A stretch of DNA of 64,000 bases from Paenibacillus gyeongsangnamensis (lineage in GTDB: Bacteria > Bacillota > Bacilli > Paenibacillales > NBRC-103111), in assembly GCF_027533625.1 (NCBI RefSeq), contig NZ_JAQAGZ010000021.1, positions 104,624 to 168,623 of the forward strand, given 5' to 3'. Below are positions 34,523 to 43,377 of the stretch, piece by piece; position 1 is the stretch's first letter, and the number at the start of each line of letters is the position of its first letter. The notes under the pieces are model-generated. The model did not search any database and had not been told where the DNA came from. It saw only the letters and a program-made list of their open reading frames with translations. The position numbers were made by a program, and so were the translations under genes.

Positions 34523-35875
34523 TTACTTTTTTACTTTTTTTAATAATTCTTCCATTGCCTTACGGTCTTGTACCGTGTCTGTTATAATCTGTTGTTTAAC
34601 CTTATCGAGTACTGCCTTCGGATCTATCCCTTGGTCAAGTCCGGTAGAAATTGCACTCCGCATAATATTTTCTGTTTGTTTATCCATCATCGTAACGAAG
34701 CTCGGTTTCGTATTTTTTGCAATATCAACCCATAGTTCTCGAGTTTTCTGATTGCCGAAGAACGGATCGGCATCGTGATATATCGGATCGTCCCAGGCCG
34801 GTTTGTAAGCCGGGAAGTAGTCGACCGCTTTGAACATTGCGTTCTGGCTGTCTTTATTGGCCAAAGCAAATTCAATGAAGGCCCAGGCCGCTTCCTTGTT
34901 TTTAGACTGCTCCGGAATCGTCAAGAAAGATCCGCCCCAGTTAGTGACACTTTCGCCCGGTACCTTCACAACACCCCATTTACCCGCAGTATCTGGTGCA
35001 ACAAATGTCTTTAAAAATCCTCCGAACCAAGCTCCAGAAATGTGCGTAGCAATTTGCCCGTTTTTAATCAGAGCGTACATTTCATTAGAATACAAGGCAA
35101 CCTTTGCATCCAATCCCTCTTTGCGCAGTGTAGCGGAAAGACCGAGCAGATCGAGCGACTTTTGATCGTCAAACCGGAAACTCAAATCCGGATTGTAATA
35201 ATCTCGGTTTGCCCATCTGGACATGAATACATCCGCTGCATTGTTAACCATCCAACGCTTGCCGGGAATGGATACTTTACGGGCAACGTCGAGATAACCA
35301 TCCCAAGTGCTGAGAAGTTTCTGAACCTCGGCAGGTTCGTCAGGTAGCCCCACTTCCTTAAAGATATCCCGGCGATAGAACAGGCTGATCGGACCAATAT
35401 CCCATGGAACTCCGATCATCTGCTTTCCATCAAGGGAAATCGCCATTTGATATTTATAATCCACGAAATCGTTTTCAAAACGCTTTGCATTATACGGAGC
35501 ATCATACAAGTTTACAAAGCCCTTCTTATCCCGGTATTTTCCGATATATCCGGCTTCCAGCATCGCTACGTCCGGCGCCCCGGACCCTGCAGCTAAAGCG
35601 GTAAGTAATTTATTGTGATGATCGTCACTTTTCTGGAATTGCAAGGTGACCTTAACGTCAGGATATTTTTTGTTAAATTCAGGAATAATGGCTTCAATTG
35701 CTTTATCTCCGGAAGGCCAACCTCCAACAACGATTTCCCCTTTGATTGGTTTCGTTCCGTTCGCTGACGAATTTACCTGAGCTGTTTTGGTTTCCCCGGG
35801 ACTGGAGCAACCGGCAAGAATGAAACCGATTGCAAAAATAACAACCAAAATTTTAGATATGGTGTGCTTCAACAA
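34523..35875 (-). CDS. Extracellular sugar-binding lipoprotein (SBP family 1)
   Basis: From a TTG near 35875 (AAGGGG upstream) the protein begins with LLKHTISKILVVIFAIGF, the lipobox ILAGC and a Ser-rich linker, then a family 1 solute-binding domain (GEIVVGGWPSGDKAIEAI, GVPWDIGPISLFYRRDIF, WAFIEFALANKDSQN). The longer frame starting at 35968 adds a charged stretch that would spoil the signal peptide. It should capture galactosides for the adjoining permeases. An operator-like motif lies about 170 bases upstream. Confidence 0.9.
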   Translation of the reverse strand: MLKHTISKILVVIFAIGFILAGCSSPGETKTAQVNSSANGTKPIKGEIVVGGWPSGDKAIEAIIPEFNKKYPDVKVTLQFQKSDDHHNKLLTALAAGSGAPDVAMLEAGYIGKYRDKKGFVNLYDAPYNAKRFENDFVDYKYQMAISLDGKQMIGVPWDIGPISLFYRRDIFKEVGLPDEPAEVQKLLSTWDGYLDVARKVSIPGKRWMVNNAADVFMSRWANRDYYNPDLSFRFDDQKSLDLLGLSATLRKEGLDAKVALYSNEMYALIKNGQIATHISGAWFGGFLKTFVAPDTAGKWGVVKVPGESVTNWGGSFLTIPEQSKNKEAAWAFIEFALANKDSQNAMFKAVDYFPAYKPAWDDPIYHDADPFFGNQKTRELWVDIAKNTKPSFVTMMDKQTENIMRSAISTGLDQGIDPKAVLDKVKQQIITDTVQDRKAMEELLKKVKK

Positions 35876-36047
35876 ACTTGTCATCCCCTTATTATTGTAA
35901 TGAAATGAATGACGTTCCTTTTCACCGAATCTAATCAGTATCGTTAGCAAAAATCCTCCTTTCCCCATAATCCATTACGACTTGTCTAGACGACGAGTCC
36001 AATAAAGCAATTTATTTATACATATATATTATCAGTGTAGCGACGAG

Positions 36048-36062
36048 TTGTACATACATTTT
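36048..36062. promoter_or_regulatory. Operator-like motif upstream of the GH42 operon
   Basis: TTGTACATACATTTT lies between the regulator gene and the binding-protein gene. It matches TTGTATATACATTTT at 37200-37214 in 14 of 15 positions. GntR/AraR-type regulators recognise similar TTGTAnnTACAA sequences, so it is a likely binding site of the neighbouring regulator. Confidence 0.55.
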
Positions 36063-36075
36063 CCAAAAGAAAGAA

Positions 36076-37176
36076 TTATTCAATATTTTTAGCCGTTGAT
36101 TGACGAACAATCAGTTTCGGCTCGAAAACAAAGCCGTTAGGGCGTGAATTTTTCTCTATACTATCGATAAGAATTTCGGCCGCCAGCCTGCCCATTTCCT
36201 CTTTCGGATGAACGACACAGGTAAATTTCACTTCTGTCGCCGTAGCCAACGTCGAGTCATCAAAACCGACAATAGACAGGTCTTCAGGAATGCTGATCCC
36301 CATTTCCCGAACCGTATCCAACAAAGACACTGCAGCCTCATCGTTGAAACAGACCAAAGCAGTCGGGCGATCATGCGAAGGCAGTTGCATCATGGAACGC
36401 AACAAAAAAGAAGGCTGTTCCTGCTTCTCCAAATAGTTAAACATGCCAATTAATTGGCTCCTTACTGGAACGCCAAAGTGCTTCAAAGCATTAATAAACC
36501 CTCTCATCCGACCTACTCCCTGCAAGACCTGGCGGTGGAAAATGCCGGCAATTCTTTTGTGGCCTAAACCAACCAAATGCTCTACTGCCAAAAAAGAGCC
36601 CTTTTCATCATCCAAAACCAATGCGGGAGCACCGATTTGAGGGTAATTGGCATTTGTCATGACATAAGGAATCCCTCTTTCTTCCAATGATAAAAAATAA
36701 TCCAAATTGGGATTTGGCAGAGCGCTTAATGAAGGCTCAATAATCAGCCCTTGCAGAGGCTTCATCAAGCATGATTCCAGGCATTCCCGCTCTTTTGAAT
36801 AATCGTTATTCGTGCTCATAAGAAACAGCCCATAGTCTTTCCTCCTTAACACTGTTTCTGCACCTTGAACAATATTCGGGAAAATGTTGCTGAACAAGTG
36901 GTTAGTAATCAAGCCTATATTTCTTGTATTCTTCTGGGATTGATTGACCAAATTGCCGACGAATGTCCCCTTGCCTTGAACTCGGTATAGACATCCTTCA
37001 TTTTCCAACTCCCCAAGCGCTTGTCTCACCGTTTGTCGGCTAGTATCGAATAATTGAGCTAACTCCACCTCGGTGGTTAGCTGCTCATGAACTTTAAATT
37101 TTCCGCTTAAAATCCAAGATTTGATTTCTTGCTTGATCACTTGATATTTTTTTAATTGTTTTACTTCGATGTCCAT
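36076..37176 (-). CDS. GntR-family regulator with LacI-type sugar-binding domain (AraR-like)
   Basis: 366 residues. An N-terminal GntR winged helix (residues about 8-72: LAQLFDTSRQTVRQALGELENEG, YRVQGKGTFVG) is joined to a periplasmic-binding-like sensor (NIGLITNHLFSNIF, GLGHKRIAGIFHRQ, DLSIVGFDDSTLA). This is the AraR architecture. AGAGGG precedes the ATG. It stands directly upstream of the GH42 operon and has an operator-like motif before its own gene, so autoregulated repression relieved by a sugar is likely. Confidence 0.9.
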   Translation of the reverse strand: MDIEVKQLKKYQVIKQEIKSWILSGKFKVHEQLTTEVELAQLFDTSRQTVRQALGELENEGCLYRVQGKGTFVGNLVNQSQKNTRNIGLITNHLFSNIFPNIVQGAETVLRRKDYGLFLMSTNNDYSKERECLESCLMKPLQGLIIEPSLSALPNPNLDYFLSLEERGIPYVMTNANYPQIGAPALVLDDEKGSFLAVEHLVGLGHKRIAGIFHRQVLQGVGRMRGFINALKHFGVPVRSQLIGMFNYLEKQEQPSFLLRSMMQLPSHDRPTALVCFNDEAAVSLLDTVREMGISIPEDLSIVGFDDSTLATATEVKFTCVVHPKEEMGRLAAEILIDSIEKNSRPNGFVFEPKLIVRQSTAKNIE

Positions 37177-37199
37177 GTAAACCCTCTTTACTGATAAAT

Positions 37200-37214
37200 T
37201 TGTATATACATTTT
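37200..37214. promoter_or_regulatory. Operator-like motif upstream of the GntR/LacI regulator gene
   Basis: TTGTATATACATTTT, centred on a TGTATATACA palindrome, lies 24 bases before the regulator start. It matches the motif at 36048-36062. Confidence 0.55.
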
Positions 37215-37311
37215 TTTATATATACCATTAATTATAAACATTACTTACCCAATCGCAATTAATTTTTATCAACTTCTAATTGGCGGGCTAGGAATACATC
37301 CCCAGAAAAGC

Positions 37312-37355
37312 AAAAATACCGTCAGTCGCATCGGCAAGACGCAACTGAACGGTAT
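37312..37355 (-). terminator. Rho-independent terminator of the toxin-antitoxin pair
   Basis: ATACCGTTCAGTTGC pairs with GCGACTGACGGTAT on the minus strand (one bulge or mismatch) and is followed by TTTTTGC. The broken toxin frame reads into it. Confidence 0.8.
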
Positions 37356-37543
37356 AAAGTTAGATAGCCGTGATATTTTAAAATTTTTATATAAATAAAT
37401 TCAATTCCTTTGCGATTTTGAAGATATGGTCCGCGGCGTGCGAATACTCTTCTTGATTGGGCAGGTGCTCCAGCATAATAGGTACATCTTGCTAGTTCAG
37501 TAAGAGCAGTTTGTGACCAATTTACATTATAAACTTTTTCCAC
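37356..37543 (-). pseudogene. RelE/ParE-like toxin, frameshifted
   Basis: A GTG at 37543 overlaps the antitoxin 3' end (start inside the last codons) and opens VEKVYNVNWSQTALTELA, typical of the start of a ParE/RelE toxin. After that the frame degenerates. In another frame MLEHLPNQEEYSHAADHIF follows, ending in a stop 30 codons later. The natural protein was therefore split by an indel near 37490. Confidence 0.6.
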
Positions 37544-37805
37544 GCTCAATTTCCTCCACCTTGACACGGAGATAATCAAGTCCTGCTTGCTGGCCATATA
37601 CTCGTCCAGAGTTTCGATCTTCGCGGCTCTTTTGAACCTGACGAATTAGATCCACATCTTCAGAAAGAGCCTCGATATCCAATTGCTGAGCAGCTTCACG
37701 TTCTCGCTTCATATTCAAGTAACCAATAAAGTCAAGTACTTCAACTGCATCTTGTTCAGGAATATAGTCGATCAAACGTTTCAACTCTTCACGATTCACG
37801 CTCAT
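37527..37805 (-). CDS. Type II antitoxin-like protein
   Basis: 92 residues from the ATG at 37805 (AAAGGTGGGG upstream). It begins SVNREELKRLIDYIPEQDAVEVLDFIGYL, a short helical module seen in DUF2281/RelB-like antitoxins, and continues with a charged helical tail. Its 3' end overlaps the toxin gene start. With the toxin broken, it is a relic of an addiction module or has a separate regulatory role. Confidence 0.65.
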   Translation of the reverse strand: MSVNREELKRLIDYIPEQDAVEVLDFIGYLNMKREREAAQQLDIEALSEDVDLIRQVQKSREDRNSGRVYGQQAGLDYLRVKVEEIERGKSL

Positions 37806-37859
37806 GGATGACCCCACCTTTCGATTACTGTTACCATTATACCACAACGGCAGCAACAT

Positions 37860-38156
37860 CTAATCACTCGCTTACATTATTTTCACATTACGCATACTTA
37901 AATGATGAATCTTCTTTTATTCCCGATCAAAACTTTTAACAAATGCAACTGTAGATACAATGACAGTGAACAGCTGTTAAGCATGATCATTTGAGTTTAT
38001 CCAGAAATAAGCTAAAATCCCCACTATTAAAATTGAAAGTAGTTAATTTCTTGATATTAATAAAATTTGCTTGCTAATATCATTATGCCTCAACGTGTCC
38101 CTTATGGAACCGTAGAAACAATATAATATAGAAATAGTAACTTCTCAACTAAAAGA
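37860..38156. other. Intergenic stretch without a recognisable gene
   Basis: About 300 AT-rich bases; nothing recognisable was seen on either strand. Confidence 0.4.
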
Positions 38157-38191
38157 ATATGACCCCCATACTGAAAAGTACGCGGTCATTC
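38157..38191 (-). terminator. Possible terminator after the DUF3320-like fragment
   Basis: AATGACC...GGTCATATT with an inner GTAC/GTAT stem, followed by CTTTTA on the minus strand. It lies 10 bases after the stop codon of the fragment. Confidence 0.45.
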
Positions 38192-38200
38192 TCTTCTAAA

Positions 38201-38459
38201 TTATTTTGTTACTATCCGTTGCTGCTCATCTAAAATGGCATAATCCAGTTCAATAGCTTTCTGTATCCCGTTCTTAACGACTTTGTCCAACGCGCTTCCT
38301 GATCTTGCATATCCGAGTGTTTTGATAACTTGTTTGACTAATTCCTCTTGAGGAAGGCTGATCTGTGAAGCAAGTATAAATTTAACTGGAACCGCCATTT
38401 CCACGGATGGTAAATCTTCTGCCACACGGCGCTGCGATTCATTTACCAAGTTGTTTAAT
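38201..38459 (-). pseudogene. Probable C-terminal remnant of a DUF3320-type helicase-associated protein
   Basis: An 82-residue frame contains LPQEELVKQVIKTLGYARSG and SALDKVVKNGIQKAIEL. It resembles the DUF3320 domain found at the C-terminus of large DNA-helicase-like proteins (pattern of FGxxRxGSRI). No start or ribosome binding site is clear and upstream sequence is unrelated, so I treat it as a fragment. Similarity is judged by eye. Confidence 0.45.
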
Positions 38460-38617
38460 AATGTTATTTTATTGAAGTTTTAAGCATCTCCATAATTTCC
38501 TGGAGCCTAATCCTGTGCGATAGAAAAATTCGGGGCCATATAGTACAGCCGTCCCACAAGTAAAGATCTACTCATGAGCGGCTGAACTTCGGATATCGGT
38601 ATATCGTCGGCGGCATA

Positions 38618-38892
38618 CTGGCCTGGATCATTGCGGCAACGTCCGAAGTCAGGAGGAAGCAACATAAAAAAGCGCTGACCTCTTGCATTCAGCGCTTTTT
38701 ATGTTGTGATACGAGGAGAGTCGAATTCCGCTTTTCAGCCGCGGACTGCAGGAATCCCCTGCACGTTCAGCCGGATTCGGTAAAATGAAGTGGAGGCGGT
38801 GATATACAGATCCCGGCCATCCCCTCCCCACGCCAGATTGGCGGTGACTTCAGGCATTCGGATGACGCCAAGCTTCTCTCCCGACGGAGATA
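38618..38892. repeat. Direct repeat copy 2: SMP-30 3' end plus terminator
   Basis: Near-identical to 25190-25471. The copy stops abruptly at 38892 (after CGACGGAGATAC), inside what is coding sequence in the intact gene, so this is a truncated pseudogene copy of the C-terminal ~50 codons. Confidence 0.85.
38661..38705. terminator. Copy of the SMP-30 gene terminator
   Basis: AACATAAAAAAGCGCTGA pairs with TCAGCGCTTTTTATGTT; one T fewer than at 25241-25286. Confidence 0.75.
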
Positions 38893-38901
38893 CATTATAA
38901 A

Positions 38902-39051
38902 ATGACTAATGAAGAGGATGCATTTGTTATTGTTCAACTGGAAGATCCAAAGAATCTTGGTTATCATTACACCGAAGAGTCAGAACAGCGTCGACCAATC
39001 GCATTGTTTAAAGCACTACTCTCAGCCAGAGACGATAAATTATTTCGCTAA
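38902..39051 (+). CDS. Small open frame or gene fragment
   Basis: 49 codons starting MTNEEDAFVIVQLEDPKN and ending LLSARDDKLFR. The codon pattern looks real, but the frame begins right at the junction with the repeat (38892), no strong ribosome binding site exists, and upstream codons are also open. It may be the 3' end of a gene cut by the duplication. Family not recognised. Confidence 0.3.
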   Translation: MTNEEDAFVIVQLEDPKNLGYHYTEESEQRRPIALFKALLSARDDKLFR

Positions 39052-39138
39052 AAATGTATGTGTTCGCATGAAAAAAACCTTGTTGGGTGTGGGTGTAGGG
39101 CGGTTTTCTATTGCGAGTACAATTGGCAGTACCAATAA

Positions 39139-39945
39139 TCAATTCTCAATAACTCTTGCTACCTGATGACCACAATTGGAGCAACTTCCTTGAAGCATGA
39201 TGCCGTAGTTGTCTAATTGTACCGAAAAGTCGCTAATCGTTGTAACTCCTGAGCATTTCCCGCACCAAACATTATGGATATACTTCTGCCGTATTTCTTC
39301 GGGGATTTTGAGCCATTTATTCATAGCTGCGTAGGAAATGATGCCCGGAGCATTTGCAATTTCATCTTCCTCATCTTGATCTACCCATTTAAGCATTGAA
39401 TATGAGCCTTCCAATGAATCATGGATTCCCCAGCATTCGCAACCTGTTGTATCGACAATAGCCTTTACTCGTTCTTTATACTTACAATAGAGATCGGGTG
39501 TTTCTTCTTCATTGAGTGACTGAATCACAGCTTCATACGCATCAGTGAATAAATCGCCCATATCCTCGAATATATCACCATTCTCATGAATGTATTGAAC
39601 AGCGATTTCGCAGAAGTAGACCATTAAATCAAAGAGCCAAATCGTTCCCTTGCCAACGACCTTCATCTCAGCAATTGCCTTTTCTACTACTGTTACTCGT
39701 AGCTTGGGAAGTCCACGAGCTGGGTAAAATTCTTTACGGATCTTTTCTTTATATTCTTCAATCAGAACTCCCAAGGCTTTTTCCCCTTGGAGTTTGACGG
39801 AAACAAATGCCCGAGCATCTTTATTTGCTTTGAATGTTTCGCCAAAAAGTTCGATAATATCCTCTTTAGACAGTTCATTTAGTTTTTGTTTAAGCTGGGC
39901 GGCGGTTAATGTAGTGGATCTTTGTCCATTTTCCTTTTGGTTCAT
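39139..39945 (-). CDS. DUF6155-like protein with C-terminal zinc ribbon
   Basis: 268 residues. The first ~170 residues resemble DUF6155 (LTAAQLKQKLNELSKEDIIE, FVSVKLQGEKALGVLIEEYKE). The C-terminus carries CGKCSG and CSNCGH, a likely zinc-binding ribbon. GGGAGG lies 9 bases before the ATG. It follows the 129-residue gene after 46 bases and is the last of a three-gene group with the DUF1186/SEC-C gene. Function unknown. Confidence 0.65.
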   Translation of the reverse strand: MNQKENGQRSTTLTAAQLKQKLNELSKEDIIELFGETFKANKDARAFVSVKLQGEKALGVLIEEYKEKIRKEFYPARGLPKLRVTVVEKAIAEMKVVGKGTIWLFDLMVYFCEIAVQYIHENGDIFEDMGDLFTDAYEAVIQSLNEEETPDLYCKYKERVKAIVDTTGCECWGIHDSLEGSYSMLKWVDQDEEDEIANAPGIISYAAMNKWLKIPEEIRQKYIHNVWCGKCSGVTTISDFSVQLDNYGIMLQGSCSNCGHQVARVIEN

Positions 39946-39991
39946 AATTCTTATCCTCCCGATATATCCTTACCACATACTCCTTATTGCG

Positions 39992-40381
39992 TTATTGAAA
40001 CCATTGCTCATTGTGTTCAATAAAAGACAAGCACTCCGTAATATTACCTGTAAATAAGTTCACCCATTGCTCCGTATGACGCTGATAATCGGCTTCACAC
40101 TTTTCTCCGTGAATATCGTAGAGTGTAATACGAGCCATTAGAAACTCTGCATATTTCCCATCGATCAACGGTTTGATGAACTGTACGTCAGGGTTATCCC
40201 AGCCAAATTGTTCGTGCAGTCGATAAAGATAAATACGTCCTGCTTTTATCTCACTACGATGGACAATCTCTTTTAACCGTGAGGATACCAGTATGAATTG
40301 GCTAACGATAGCATCGATCCTTCCTTTATCGGCCGTTTCAAGCTTGATAGGTTTGGAATTGCTCCTCCACATTTTACTCAT
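39992..40381 (-). CDS. Hypothetical protein
   Basis: 129 residues (SKMWRSNSKPIKLETADKG, RLHEQFGWDNPDVQFIKPL). No domain recognised. It starts 9 bases after the SEC-C gene stop, with AAGG in that gene's end, so it is translationally coupled. It seems soluble, with no membrane segment or signal peptide. Confidence 0.55.
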   Translation of the reverse strand: MSKMWRSNSKPIKLETADKGRIDAIVSQFILVSSRLKEIVHRSEIKAGRIYLYRLHEQFGWDNPDVQFIKPLIDGKYAEFLMARITLYDIHGEKCEADYQRHTEQWVNLFTGNITECLSFIEHNEQWFQ

Positions 40382-40390
40382 ATTTGCTCT

Positions 40391-41313
40391 TTACCTTCCA
40401 CAGCATTTCTTATATTTCTGACCACTGCCACAACTACAGGGATCATTGCGACCAACTTTTTCTATTTTTATGGCGGGATTGATTTTCTTCTGGTGACTTT
40501 CCGACATCACTTGAACCGACTTGCTTGGGAACATGTTTTTTTCGGTTTTTGCTCAAAACAAGCCCACCATTCCATTTCTCTGATGGTATCCTCAATGTAT
40601 TGGAAATGATGATTATTCCTACTTTTCTCAATTACCGCATCCTTTGACGTGTTCATTATTCGATTAATATCATCCAAGTCTATCATCATGGAGTCTACGG
40701 CTCTTTTTTCATAGGCACATATGATATCTTCGTAAGCTTCCTGAGGGTGCAAGTCCGCTATGCTGCTGATAATGTGAGCGTTAAAGGTCGGATATTCATC
40801 GGAACTTTTTTCGGCGAGCAGTTCACGGAAATAATTGATTGTCCATTCCCGACTCAGCTTACCATGTAATACAAGAATAACCAAGGCATGTAAACCTTGC
40901 CCACGCACAAACTCGCCATTTTCCTCGTTTTCAATTAATTGCTGAATGGGTTAAATGTCATCCGTACAGACTGATGCAAGCATTCGACCTGCACCCTCTG
41001 TAATGCATTCGCCCAAAAAAGCATCTACCAAGTCATCAGGTAAACTCAAAAGCTTTATGAGCAGTGGATACACCCGAGTTTCTCGAAATTGAGCCAACAA
41101 ATACAAGGCGTAAAGAAGATCGATTCTTGAGGATTCGTCAATATAGGCATCAGGAATGTCGATGACCTCCTCAACAATGGAAAGTAGATGAGGAATCGCT
41201 TCGTCCTTATTCTGAATAAGTTGCTGTAACTCATTGTGCGGAAACTTCCCGTTATTATATCGTATGGATTCAAGTATTGATTGCATTGGTAATAGTTCAT
41301 CCTCTCTTTTCAC
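40391..41313 (-). pseudogene. DUF1186 domain protein with C-terminal SEC-C motif, interrupted
   Basis: The N-terminal half (NNGKFPHNELQQLIQNKDEA, LLYALYLLAQFRETRVYPLL, AFLGECITEGAGRML) is a DUF1186 HEAT-like domain. An in-frame TAA lies at 40948-40950, after which the same frame continues for 134 codons. A frameshift near 40535, in a run of A, restores a C-terminal SEC-C zinc motif VGRNDPCSCGSGQKYKKCC ending at 40391. Two independent lesions make a pseudogene likely, unless the sequence contains errors. Confidence 0.7.
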
Positions 41314-41336
41314 ATCGAAATATGGTTTAATTTCTA

Positions 41337-41503
41337 ATCCTTTTATTCATCATTAATAAAACTCTTGCTAAATTACACTCCGCCATGTACTGTTCACGGT
41401 AGATTGCGCAAATAAACTCTAGCTACAACTCGGTCATTTTCTCGATTTTTCGATATATTCTGCCACAACTTTATTTGTTTCTGAATAATGTCTTGATACG
41501 AAA
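41337..41503. other. Intergenic stretch without a recognisable gene
   Basis: Nothing recognisable; AT-rich. Confidence 0.3.
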
Positions 41504-41562
41504 ATAGAGAAACGGATTGAGGGAGAAGGGTTTGTCCCTTGCTCCTTGCATCCGTTCCCCTA
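41504..41562 (-). terminator. Long hairpin terminator
   Basis: AACGGAT / ATCCGTT outer arms and GGAGCAAGGG / CCCTTCTCC inner arms form a long stem, followed by TCTCTATTTTCG on the minus strand. It ends the broken frame at 41571-41776. Confidence 0.6.
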
Positions 41563-41570
41563 TTATATCA

Positions 41571-41776
41571 CGACTTTATTCGATTTTAGCAGGAATTTAT
41601 TTATTATATTGTCATCCGCAATAATAGTCATCTCACGCATGCACCGTTCCACAAACCCTGTAACAGCACTAGTGTCATGGACTAAGCCTACATTCATCAG
41701 ACTTATAAATGATTTCATCCATTTGGTATATCGTTTCAAGATCGTTACTATTTCTAATAAATATTAAATTTACCAT
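41571..41776 (-). pseudogene. Small frameshifted gene, family unknown
   Basis: An ATG at 41776 with GAGGTG upstream opens MVNLIFIRNSNDLETIYQMD for 33 codons, then stops. A second frame continues with TSAVTGFVERCMREMTIIAD to a stop at 41571, just before a strong hairpin. A single indel would join them into about 67 codons. It might be a small acetyltransferase-like or phage-derived protein, but I cannot assign it. Confidence 0.3.
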
Positions 41777-41930
41777 AATAGAACACCTCATTTTTCTCTT
41801 TCTTTGAAAAATAAAATCTTCTATGTATAGCTTTCATTTAGCGCTATAATTCCTCATATGGAAATTTAATACTCAAGTTACTAGCTCCCACGTCTTCCTT
41901 TACAAAAGGGAATCTTTACAATTGGTGTTT

Positions 41931-42638
41931 TCAGTGCACCAAAGCATCGGTAATTACGACTTTTTCAGTAGTGAAATTTACTCTGTTTTTATCAGTAGTC
42001 CCATAAATCTTAATATCTAAATAATCCACATCACCAATATTTGCAATCTCCAGAGACTTAAATTTATCCGATTCCATAATAGTAAACTTTTTAAGTTCTA
42101 CTTTATTCTTCTGGTCAGACACAATAATTGTTGCTGGACTTCCGATAGCACCTACTCTAAACGAAAGCTTCCTATACTTTGCATATAGTCTAAATGTTAT
42201 CGTACTCGGGAGAATGTCATGTGGCTTTACTGTGTAGAATCCTTCAACAACGTGTTCATTATGTATAGATAGGATATCTGGATCCCTAGAGGTTATAACG
42301 GTGTTACTTTCCCCTGCCCTCATTTGGACCAGCTTATCCCCTTCAACTTGCCCGTCCCCCAAAGTAATCGTACTTGTGGATTGATCATAATTTACAGATA
42401 CGTTTAGGGCTTGACTTAAAGAACGGACAGGAAGATATGAGTTCCCTTCATAAACTATAGGATTTAATTGATTTCCTTCACTATCAGTTGGAACGAATTG
42501 TTTCCCATCCACTTTAATTTTTAGGGAGTTGTTTATATAAGCTTTTATTTCTTTCAAATTTGTTTCTGCAGCAACTGCCGAAATAGCGCCAATAGAAAAG
42601 GCGCCGGATAGTAGCACTATGAATATAGTCCTCTTCAT
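41931..42638 (-). CDS. Secreted stalk-domain (copper amine oxidase N-terminal-like) protein
   Basis: Signal peptide KRTIFIVLLSGAFSIGAISAVAAE, then a copper-amine-oxidase-N type stalk domain (INNSLKIKVDGKQF, YEGNSYLPVRSLSQALNVSV, STSTITLGD), and a C-terminal beta domain resembling NPCBM-like modules (YRKLSFRVGAIG, DVDYLDIKIYG). AAGGGGG precedes the ATG. Such proteins are surface-exposed and probably bind carbohydrate or cell wall. No linked partner gene is seen. Confidence 0.85.
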   Translation of the reverse strand: MKRTIFIVLLSGAFSIGAISAVAAETNLKEIKAYINNSLKIKVDGKQFVPTDSEGNQLNPIVYEGNSYLPVRSLSQALNVSVNYDQSTSTITLGDGQVEGDKLVQMRAGESNTVITSRDPDILSIHNEHVVEGFYTVKPHDILPSTITFRLYAKYRKLSFRVGAIGSPATIIVSDQKNKVELKKFTIMESDKFKSLEIANIGDVDYLDIKIYGTTDKNRVNFTTEKVVITDALVH

Positions 42639-42829
42639 TTAATTTGCCCCCTTGTAATCGCTGTGAATAATTTTTATACATCACACTAATCTTTTCATGT
42701 TTTGTGAACTGCTCAAAGTACATTCGCTCTTGTTTGAATCTACTCAGACATGAATTATATTGTCTTCGTATTCCTGCAACTTGGATACTTCGTGTAGCCC
42801 CAGAACTCCAATCCTAACTTACTGCGTCT

Positions 42830-42996
42830 TTTTGTCATCGGGGTACCCCATTTACATATAATTGATACTGTTGCGGCAGCCTCATTTCGCGTCTTAGTTA
42901 TTTCTGGGTTCGCCAACAATTAAGCACTTGAAGCTCTTTGAAAGCCGGTTTAATTTCTTTTGGTAGTTGATTGCAGGGCTCTTTTTGCTCTATCAT
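42830..42996 (-). pseudogene. Short unrecognised frame with an internal stop
   Basis: An ATG at 42996 with GAGGTG upstream gives 32 codons (EQKEPCNQLPKEIKPAFKEL) to TAA at 42898, and the same frame runs on for 20 more codons. It looks like the beginning of a decayed gene. Not identified. Confidence 0.25.
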
Positions 42997-43223
42997 ATAG
43001 AGGACACCTCTTCTGTGTGGTAGTGGGTTGCTCGACACAATCACTATACCAAATGGAAGCGGTGTTTTCTATTTTTGCAAGGGATAGATTATTATCCTGA
43101 TACAGCTTTATTTATCAAGGGTTTAAGACTAATTTCGCTCTGCGAAGTTTGAGTTATTGATCCCACGCGTTTTTTGGATTTATAAATCGGCAGCTTTTGG
43201 GAAATAAGTTTTAGACTGACTCC

Positions 43224-43285
43224 AATAAAAATAACAACGGCAGCCTTGGACGAGAAAATAAAGTCCTAGACTGCCGTATTTTTAT
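43224..43285. terminator. Bidirectional terminator
   Basis: AATAAAAATA and ACGGCAG on one side pair with CTGCCGT and TATTTTTATT on the other, with an additional TGGAC/GTCC segment. It lies about 90 bases after the metallophosphoesterase stop on the minus strand. Confidence 0.8.
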
Positions 43286-43377
43286 TAAGCTATCGTCTCC
43301 ATTACTGCAATAGATTTACTGCCAATTACCTAACTTAGATGGGTAGATAAAAGGTAGAATTTATCGCTTGGTTCCGG

